Of a stretch of DNA of 6,318 nucleotides, positions 1-4,967 are shown one piece after another. How positions within the stretch are numbered: the stretch's first letter is position 1; every line of letters starts with the position of its first letter. This stretch comes from WTAW01 sp050115915 (GTDB taxonomy: Bacteria > Acidobacteriota > Aminicenantia > Aminicenantales > Aminicenantaceae): the NCBI GenBank assembly GCA_050115915.1, contig JASFPP010000223.1, positions 1 through 6,318 on the forward strand. Reading direction: 5' to 3'. The notes under the pieces were generated by a model. It did not search any database and was not told where the DNA came from. It worked only from the letters and a program-made list of their open reading frames with translations. A program made the position numbers and the translations under genes.

Positions 1-81
1 CCAGTTCAAAAATTGTCTGGATTGATAACTCGCCCCGTTTGGGAGTTCGATATCATGGTCCACAAGAAAAGCAATTTTCAT
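1..81 (-). CDS. Probable glycosyltransferase, GT-B/GT4-like (N-terminal 27 codons only)
   Basis: Only the first 27 codons are present, starting at an ATG at 81-79 and open to the left edge. The peptide begins MKIAFLVDHDIELPNGAS and continues YQSRQFLNW. A short hydrophobic first strand, then a loop with P-N-G-A-S, then a helix with S-R-x-F-L is the usual start of GT-B fold (GT4-type) glycosyltransferases, where the glycine-rich loop follows the first strand. A purine-rich AGAGGGAG lies at 93-100, leaving 11 bases between GGAG and the ATG, which supports this start. The gap to the stop of the preceding GT2 is 33 bp with no terminator, so it is probably the third gene of the same operon. Such enzymes normally transfer sugars from nucleotide sugars in the cytoplasm. 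The catalytic half lies outside the window, so the family call rests on this short stretch and on the neighbours. Confidence 0.55.
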   Translation of the reverse strand, partial: MKIAFLVDHDIELPNGASYQSRQFLNW

Positions 82-114
82 GGGGTTTGAGTCTCCCTCT
101 TTTCCGGCCACATC

Positions 115-1041
115 TTAGCGGTTATTTTTTTGGCCGTGTCTCCATTCGTAGAAATTTCCGGCTAAATTGACGATTCGGCACATCCAAAACACAAAGTAGA
201 ACATCACTTTATGAAAAATGAGGATGTTTGTCCAATTTTTTTTCTGGCGCATATTTTTTAAAAAGTTTTGGGGAGGGGGTGGAAGGTAGTGCAAAGGATT
301 GAAAGGATTTTTCTCAATATTTGGGAACGTCCCCTTGTGAAAGACAGTGAGCTGTCTATACCCTTTTCCTATTCTGAACGATTTCTGGAAAAGGCGCCTC
401 CACGAAAACCGTGCCGGATGTTTTATGACAATATTTTCAGCAAAGGAGAGCTCGAAGCCTTTATTATATACGCGGTTCCCGAATTCAAGATCTCCTCCCG
501 ATACAAGCCGTTGGTCAAACGTTCCCACCTTCGCGAAGATTTCTCTGCGGACCATCAAGCAGCAAGTAGGCACATAGTGTCGTTTCTGGATGCAGTTTTT
601 TATGTCGAAACCTTCCAACTGATTGTAAAGCGCGATGAATGTTTTCCGTGCGGCAACGATCTCCACATCCGCCCCGGCATAGACAACTTTTTCGTTTCCA
701 TCAAAAAAGTCTGAAACGTTCTTCAAATAATCTCTATCCACACTCATATCCGCATCGACAAAAGCGATAATCATTCCTCGTGCACTCTCCAAGCCCTTAT
801 TCCTTGCGGCATAGGAACCCTGTATATCTCGTTCTTCCACCATTCGTATAATCTGCGCGTACCCTTCCGCAAACTCCAGAGCGACAGACAAAGTATCATC
901 TGTCGAATTGTTATCAACGACGATGATCTCATATCGTTCTGGTGGAAACCGCTGATGGACAAGGCTTTGCAGAGTCGTATTGAGACCTTGGGCATCGTTA
1001 TAGACGGGAATTATAATGGAAACATCAGGTGTCTTGTCCAT
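115..1041 (-). CDS. Family 2 glycosyltransferase with C-terminal membrane segment
   Basis: A 308-residue GT-A fold inverting glycosyltransferase, expected to move a sugar from a nucleotide sugar to a lipid-linked or glycan acceptor at the inner face of the membrane. Counting from the ATG, the protein opens with DVSIIIPVYND, followed by VVDNNSTDD near residues 41-49 (nucleotide binding). The metal-binding D-A-D is at about 96-98 and an acidic G-G-D-L-E at about 182-186 sits where the catalytic base is expected. A hydrophobic stretch at about 273-295 (ILIFHKVMFYFVFWMCRIV) looks like one membrane anchor, and a run of four prolines at about 254-257 precedes it. The frame continues upstream to a TTG at 1089, but that start has no ribosome site and would overlap the preceding gene by 34 bp. 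The ATG at 1041 lies 14 bp after the phosphoesterase stop with GAGGT upstream, so I chose it. The acceptor and sugar are unknown. Confidence 0.9.
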   Translation of the reverse strand: MDKTPDVSIIIPVYNDAQGLNTTLQSLVHQRFPPERYEIIVVDNNSTDDTLSVALEFAEGYAQIIRMVEERDIQGSYAARNKGLESARGMIIAFVDADMSVDRDYLKNVSDFFDGNEKVVYAGADVEIVAARKTFIALYNQLEGFDIKNCIQKRHYVPTCCLMVRREIFAKVGTFDQRLVSGGDLEFGNRVYNKGFELSFAENIVIKHPARFSWRRLFQKSFRIGKGYRQLTVFHKGTFPNIEKNPFNPLHYLPPPPQNFLKNMRQKKNWTNILIFHKVMFYFVFWMCRIVNLAGNFYEWRHGQKNNR

Positions 1042-1052
1042 CGATTCCGTTG

Positions 1053-1057
1053 ACCTC
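1053..1057 (-). promoter_or_regulatory. Ribosome binding site deciding the GT2 start
   Basis: GAGGT on the minus strand, 11 bases before the ATG at 1041. It overlaps the TGA stop of the upstream phosphoesterase (1058-1056), so a ribosome ending there sits on the next start region; this suggests translational coupling. The spacing is somewhat long. It supports the ATG over the upstream in-frame TTG at 1089. Confidence 0.45.
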
Positions 1058-3266
1058 ACGAACTTAAGAAAATCGACTTCGGGTGCCAAAAGAGTTTGAG
1101 AGGTTCAAATCCTTCCTCGTTTTCTAGAACATATTCACCGAGCACACAAATGTCGAAGCGGTGCCTCCCCTCTTGGTGCTCCATGCCGAAAATAAGACAG
1201 GGATGATAGTCACACAAAAAACTGTGGAAAAAAAGGACCGGTTTGCGGGCGAAAAATTCATCATTTTCCCAAGATTCGACCCATCTCCTCTGTTCACAAA
1301 CAACACAGTTTTTCATCCGAGATCGGATCATGACTGGGAAATGTTTGAATCTAGAGTTTCTGTTCTTGGATATAACAACAAATGTTACCAGTAATTTGAG
1401 AGTGTCTCCGGTCCCCTTAGAACGATGAGCGGGCTTTTCTGTCTGTATCTCCACTTCTGTGGACCGCGGATGATGTCCTCTCTTCCTCGCAAAAAAAGAA
1501 AAATTTTCAAGGGGAGGAGCATTCAAGCTTTTTCTTTTTATATGAGTGATCCTATCATTTTTCAATTTCACCAGGTAATATCCTGGAAAGTTGGACTGAT
1601 CGTATCCTGCTTGCGTATGACCCAACGCACCGCAGTTTAAAAAATAGGACACGTCCTTTGCGAACGGATCGATCAGATGAGGTTGCGTATAATCTTTGTT
1701 GAATATCTCTTTTTGGGGTTTATCTATTTTTACCTCGAAATATCTGTGATGATGTCCGGAGAGACCCAAAAAGTGGAATTGGGTTTGACACGCCATTTTA
1801 ATAATGGGCAACTGATTCTGGAATAGCCCTCCATAATTCAGGCGAGCGCTCTTCAAAGCTTTCTCAAAACGGATATTATCTCTCGTGCTGTTCGAGGATT
1901 CTATAAAGTCTCTCAATTCGAGCGGAAACTTGTATTCATTCGATCCGGCCATCCTGGGGAGGTTGTCAATTGTGCTCTTTTTATTGTTCTTCAACGATGC
2001 ATGATGGAAATGTGTATTAAAAATTCCCGAATGAAAAACGAAAACAACGTTTTGTGGATTATCTCCGTAGACCTCTTTTTCGATGAATCGAGTCTGTCTA
2101 TCGCTTAAACCTTCTGAATCCGGAAAATCCCAAAGGAACCGGATGGATTTAAAAAGGTTCTTATACCTCCGCAAATGAATGTGTGCAAGGTTGAGGAAAG
2201 CATCTCTTCCTGTGTCCACGCAGATAAATTTCGTCTTTCCGATCCTCAAAGAAAAATCACTCGAGGGATTAAAATGAAGGAAGTAAAAATCGAGAGAATG
2301 ATTTTTTCCCCTCCTCCCCGCAAGAGATCGCAAATCCTTTAGGGCAAAAGTCTTTTTTGGGCTTCCATCGATGATCCGCAGAAGATAATCTTTCTGGACA
2401 CTGTGGAGGCCGCAACGTTCCAATCCATATTGGCTGATTCTGTAAGGATAGAGGCGGTAATCATGGTTGCCGGTAGTGGTGAAAAGAGGGACCTTGAGCT
2501 CCACTCCATGCGCATATTTTCCGGTGAGAATATTTTCCAGAAGTTTGAAATTTGTATTGGTGTAATCATTGTCCGTTTCTTCCGGATTTTTTTTGAACTT
2601 GTAATCCACAAGATCTCCGGCCAGGATTATAAAATCGAGTTCTTTCCTCAAGGCCAAGGCATTAGCCGTCTTTATGAAATACACCAGGTTCGTATTGGGA
2701 TTGATAAAACTCTCAGAGAAGGCCCTGCGGGAGAACGCTCGAGAAGAGGAAAACAGATGTGTTCTCTCAATCTTTTCGTCCGTGCTGGGCAGTCGAGAGA
2801 AGTCGTTTTGAATCCTGTCCCACACATCCGCCACATGTGTGTCGGCTATAAAACCAAAAACACAGGATTCCCAATCATGAAAAATAAACACCACGGAATG
2901 ATATCCCATGCGCACTGCGGGATGATTGAGGTTAAACAGTAAATATCTATAGGGAAAATTTTTGGCGTCAAATTTTTGATCCATCAGGCCAAGAGAAATT
3001 TTTAAAAATCTTGGCTTCTCAGCCTTCAGGATTTTGTGAACAGGGCTTTCCAAAGAGGCCTCATCCAATTCTTCGACATCTCGGGTCTTCAATGGCCAGC
3101 GCAATTCCGGATGATTGACGGAAGTCAGAAAAAAAGCCTGCTCACAGATATCCTTTGCTGACTGGGCTTCTGGCACAGCAACAACAGCCGAAAAATTGGG
3201 CGTGTTTTGAGAGATAACACTCGGCATTCCCAAATTTGGCTGGAGGAATTGCGTCAGAGACAACAT
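1056..3266 (-). CDS. Large calcineurin-like metallophosphoesterase
   Basis: A 736-residue protein from the ATG at 3266. Residue numbers here count from the in-frame TTG at 3275, three codons earlier. All five signature blocks of the calcineurin-like phosphoesterase fold are present in order: D145-T-H147 (FIADTHVAD), G220-D221 (ILAGDLVD), G269-N-H-D272 (TTGNHDYR), H415 (FVFHSG) and G507-H-H-H510. The two-metal site therefore looks complete and the enzyme active on a phosphoester. The family covers phosphoprotein, nucleotide, lipid and sugar phosphates, so the substrate cannot be named. About 140 residues precede the first metal ligand and about 150 residues after residue 585 lie beyond the core; I do not recognise either region. 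The tail carries Cys at 657, 660, 688 and 693. No signal peptide or membrane segment is seen, so it is probably cytoplasmic. It is the first gene of an operon with glycosyltransferases. No ribosome site precedes any candidate start (TTG 3275, ATG 3266, ATG 3227), so the exact start is uncertain. Confidence 0.85.
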   Translation of the reverse strand: MLSLTQFLQPNLGMPSVISQNTPNFSAVVAVPEAQSAKDICEQAFFLTSVNHPELRWPLKTRDVEELDEASLESPVHKILKAEKPRFLKISLGLMDQKFDAKNFPYRYLLFNLNHPAVRMGYHSVVFIFHDWESCVFGFIADTHVADVWDRIQNDFSRLPSTDEKIERTHLFSSSRAFSRRAFSESFINPNTNLVYFIKTANALALRKELDFIILAGDLVDYKFKKNPEETDNDYTNTNFKLLENILTGKYAHGVELKVPLFTTTGNHDYRLYPYRISQYGLERCGLHSVQKDYLLRIIDGSPKKTFALKDLRSLAGRRGKNHSLDFYFLHFNPSSDFSLRIGKTKFICVDTGRDAFLNLAHIHLRRYKNLFKSIRFLWDFPDSEGLSDRQTRFIEKEVYGDNPQNVVFVFHSGIFNTHFHHASLKNNKKSTIDNLPRMAGSNEYKFPLELRDFIESSNSTRDNIRFEKALKSARLNYGGLFQNQLPIIKMACQTQFHFLGLSGHHHRYFEVKIDKPQKEIFNKDYTQPHLIDPFAKDVSYFLNCGALGHTQAGYDQSNFPGYYLVKLKNDRITHIKRKSLNAPPLENFSFFARKRGHHPRSTEVEIQTEKPAHRSKGTGDTLKLLVTFVVISKNRNSRFKHFPVMIRSRMKNCVVCEQRRWVESWENDEFFARKPVLFFHSFLCDYHPCLIFGMEHQEGRHRFDICVLGEYVLENEEGFEPLKLFWHPKSIFLSS

Positions 3267-3282
3267 CCGATTCAAGAGTAGT

Positions 3283-3312
3283 ATTACATTCTATACACGC
3301 TTGAGATGTCAA
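3283..3312 (-). promoter_or_regulatory. Sigma-70-type promoter of the phosphoesterase/glycosyltransferase operon
   Basis: Minus-strand TTGACA (3312-3307, exact consensus), an 18-bp spacer, then TGTAAT (3288-3283, five of six matches to TATAAT). Transcription would begin near 3276, leaving a leader of only about 10 bases before the ATG at 3266 and almost coinciding with the TTG at 3275. This makes the TTG an unlikely start and suggests a very short leader. Confidence 0.65.
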
Positions 3313-3460
3313 GCTAAAGCTTAGATCTCCCAACTCCAGCGAATCTCTCTACCAGAGGAAGTTCGGTTATCTTTGTCAATGCTCACAGTCCTGGCAAAAA
3401 TGAGGCACTCAGCCGCAAGATTCCCTCCTGGCCAACGTCCGCCATGGACTTTTCCCGTTA

Positions 3461-3489
3461 TTGACAGCACAGCCCGCTGGCTGTAGAAT
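3461..3489 (+). promoter_or_regulatory. Sigma-70-type promoter of the MlaC-like gene
   Basis: TTGACA (3461-3466, exact consensus), a 17-bp spacer, then TAGAAT (3484-3489, five of six matches to TATAAT). The predicted transcription start is near 3496, about 10 bases before the ATG at 3507. It fires away from the promoter at 3283-3312, and the 148 bp between the two -35 boxes (3313-3460) hold no gene or clear operator that I can see. Confidence 0.7.
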
Positions 3490-3506
3490 GGACATCCCTT
3501 TCAGGA

Positions 3507-4154
3507 ATGAAACTTCAAATCATGGATTGCACGAAGTTAACAAAAAAATATCTCTCAATTTTTTTACTTCCATCATTTCTCAGCTTGGTTTCTGCTTCTT
3601 CCCAGAACCCTCTTGAAATAATCCGGTCATCGAATCAACAAGTCCAGGCTCTTTTATCCCAGCATGAAATCATCGATCCAGAAACAGAAACCAAGCTCTT
3701 CGAAATTATTGAAGGGGTCACGGATTTTGCGGCCATTTCTGAGGGAACAACCCATCCATTCTGCAAGAACCTGACAGAAGCGCAGTGTGCCGAGTTCGAT
3801 CAGACTTTTCAGGAGCCGATCCGCATATCCTCCATAAAAAAGCTGGGAAGGTACAGAGCTGACCGATTTGAGTATCTCGGAGAAGACATCGACAAAGACA
3901 CAGCTATCGTTAAAATTCTCGCTTTTTACGAAGACGATGAGGTCCACCTCGACTACCACCTCATCCATGACGGAGAAAAGTGGCTGATTGTCAATTATGT
4001 CGTGGACGACGTCGACACCATCCGAAATTACAAGAAGCAATTTTTACGCCTTTTCGCCCGAAACACTTTTGACGAAATCATGGAACGCTTAGAAAAAAAG
4101 ATTCAAGAGTACGAAAGGGAGTATTTCGAGCCCGAGAAACCGCCGTCTGGATGA
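3507..4154 (+). CDS. Secreted MlaC/Ttg2D-family (phospholipid-carrier-like) protein
   Basis: A 215-residue protein with a signal peptide: basic KLTKK at 10-14, hydrophobic YLSIFLLPSFLSLVSA, and a V-S-A cleavage site after residue 30. There is no lipobox, so it should be soluble in the periplasm. The mature part follows the MlaC pattern: FAAIS near 74-78, LTEAQCAEFDQTF at 89-101, paired strands at 132-152, then EKWLIVNYVVDDVDTIRNYKKQF at 157-179 (cut here as EKWLIVNY and DTIRNYKKQF) and FDEIMERLEKKI near the end. MlaC proteins are about 200 residues and ferry phospholipids between the inner and outer membranes; hopanoid clusters carry a related protein, HpnM. No MlaA, B, D, E or F gene lies nearby, so a dedicated role with the adjacent envelope genes is inferred. 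Cys86 and Cys94 could pair in the periplasm. The start is ambiguous: AGGA abuts the ATG at 3507 and is 15 bases from a second in-frame ATG at 3522. Either start keeps the signal peptide. Confidence 0.75.
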   Translation: MKLQIMDCTKLTKKYLSIFLLPSFLSLVSASSQNPLEIIRSSNQQVQALLSQHEIIDPETETKLFEIIEGVTDFAAISEGTTHPFCKNLTEAQCAEFDQTFQEPIRISSIKKLGRYRADRFEYLGEDIDKDTAIVKILAFYEDDEVHLDYHLIHDGEKWLIVNYVVDDVDTIRNYKKQFLRLFARNTFDEIMERLEKKIQEYEREYFEPEKPPSG

Positions 4155-4169
4155 AAGACCGCAGGTCTT
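4155..4169. terminator. Hairpin between convergent genes, possible weak bidirectional terminator
   Basis: AAGACC-GCA-GGTCTT is a perfect 6-bp stem with a 3-base loop. It starts directly after the stop of the MlaC-like gene and lies 12 bases past the stop of the GT2 gene reading the other way. Position fits a shared terminator, but neither strand has a run of T after the stem, so an intrinsic terminator is not well supported. Confidence 0.25.
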
Positions 4170-4181
4170 GCGGGTAAGGTT

Positions 4182-4967
4182 TCAGGCTCTGTCTGGAAAC
4201 AAACCGACGGCTTTTGAATTTTCAAGAAAAATCCGAAAGGCAGCACTTGATTTTTCGTCCAGCCGGAACCGTCTGTGCTGGAACACATTCCCTTTCACAG
4301 AGGAGTGCCATAAATAGCTCAGCCAGTCTGGAGTCGAACTCCGTATTCGCGCTAAAAAATGCCTCTTGTCCCAGCTATTCCGGCCGTGATAACAGCGAAT
4401 AAAGAGATAAGCGCAGGATTCAGGAAGCTTGAAGTGACGTCTTTTCAACCATTCATTTAAGAACACGGTATCTTCCCTCAAAGGCCATTCCGGATAAGTG
4501 ATCGAACGATCTCTGCGGTGCATGATGCTTCCTGGAACACCGCGCCTGAAAAAACTGACAAAAGGATGGTAAAAAAACGAGTCTGTATCGATGTGTACGA
4601 GCGTGCTGGAAAGGCAGCACATGTCATATCCCTTCAACAAAACCTCTGCTTGAGCGCGAATACGCTCCGGATGATACCAATCATCGTCATCCCATTGCGT
4701 GATAAATTCCCCGCTAGCCGCATCCAGAGCAACATTTCGCAGATAGCCAAGACAATTCTCCGGTTTTTTATCCAGCTTCAGATACGTTATTTGATCTTCG
4801 GGGAAACCAGCCACCAGCGGCGACAGATCCTGTTCCCCGTCGTCGACAATAACTAATTCTCTATTCGGGTAGGTTTGGTTTTTATAACAGAGAAGAGAGC
4901 GTCGGAGCAGGTGCTTACGATTGGCCGTCACCATGAGACAACTGACTTTAGGCATGTTATTTTTCAT
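4182..4967 (-). CDS. Family 2 glycosyltransferase
   Basis: A 261-residue GT-A fold enzyme, soluble by sequence, with no membrane segment. Counting from the ATG at 4967, it starts MKNNMPKVSCLMVTANRK; VIVDDG is at about 39-44. A strongly acidic QWDDDDWYHPER holds the DxD metal site at about 93-96. R-E-D at about 164-166 is a candidate catalytic base, and RCYHGRNSW at about 191-199 fits the conserved late H-x-x-N-x-W type block of related GT2 proteins. It should transfer a sugar from a nucleotide sugar in the cytoplasm; sugar and acceptor are unknown. The frame opens four codons earlier at a GTG (4979), but the ATG overlaps the TGA of the upstream fusion gene as ATGA (4967-4964), which favours this start and translational coupling. 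The two genes are therefore very likely co-expressed. Its end faces the MlaC-like gene with 27 bp between stops. Confidence 0.88.
   Translation of the reverse strand: MKNNMPKVSCLMVTANRKHLLRRSLLCYKNQTYPNRELVIVDDGEQDLSPLVAGFPEDQITYLKLDKKPENCLGYLRNVALDAASGEFITQWDDDDWYHPERIRAQAEVLLKGYDMCCLSSTLVHIDTDSFFYHPFVSFFRRGVPGSIMHRRDRSITYPEWPLREDTVFLNEWLKRRHFKLPESCAYLFIRCYHGRNSWDKRHFLARIRSSTPDWLSYLWHSSVKGNVFQHRRFRLDEKSSAAFRIFLENSKAVGLFPDRA

Noticed and set aside
268..714. A 148-residue plus-strand open frame
   Set aside because: Antisense to the well-supported GT2 at 115-1041, no recognisable motifs and no ribosome site.
1042..1089. Upstream TTG start for the GT2 gene (16 extra residues)
   Set aside because: No ribosome site, would overlap the phosphoesterase gene, and the extra residues precede the usual GT2 N-terminal strand without matching the family.
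2403..2942. A 179-residue plus-strand open frame
   Set aside because: It lies wholly opposite the phosphoesterase core that holds the GNHD and GDLVD motifs; it shows no domain or start signal of its own.
3311..3322. AAGCT-AA-AGCTT inverted repeat beside the minus-strand -35 box
   Set aside because: Only 5 bp per arm with a 2-base gap and no second copy; too weak to call an operator.
3374..3379. A second minus-strand TTGACA upstream of the phosphoesterase
   Set aside because: No -10-like hexamer at 16-19 bp spacing; the nearest candidate, TAGAGA, is at 22 bp.
3400..3486. A 28-codon plus-strand reading frame starting ATGAGGCAC and ending at TAG
   Set aside because: No ribosome site, it overlaps the promoter of the MlaC-like gene (including its -35 box and the start of its -10 box), and its composition shows no protein character.
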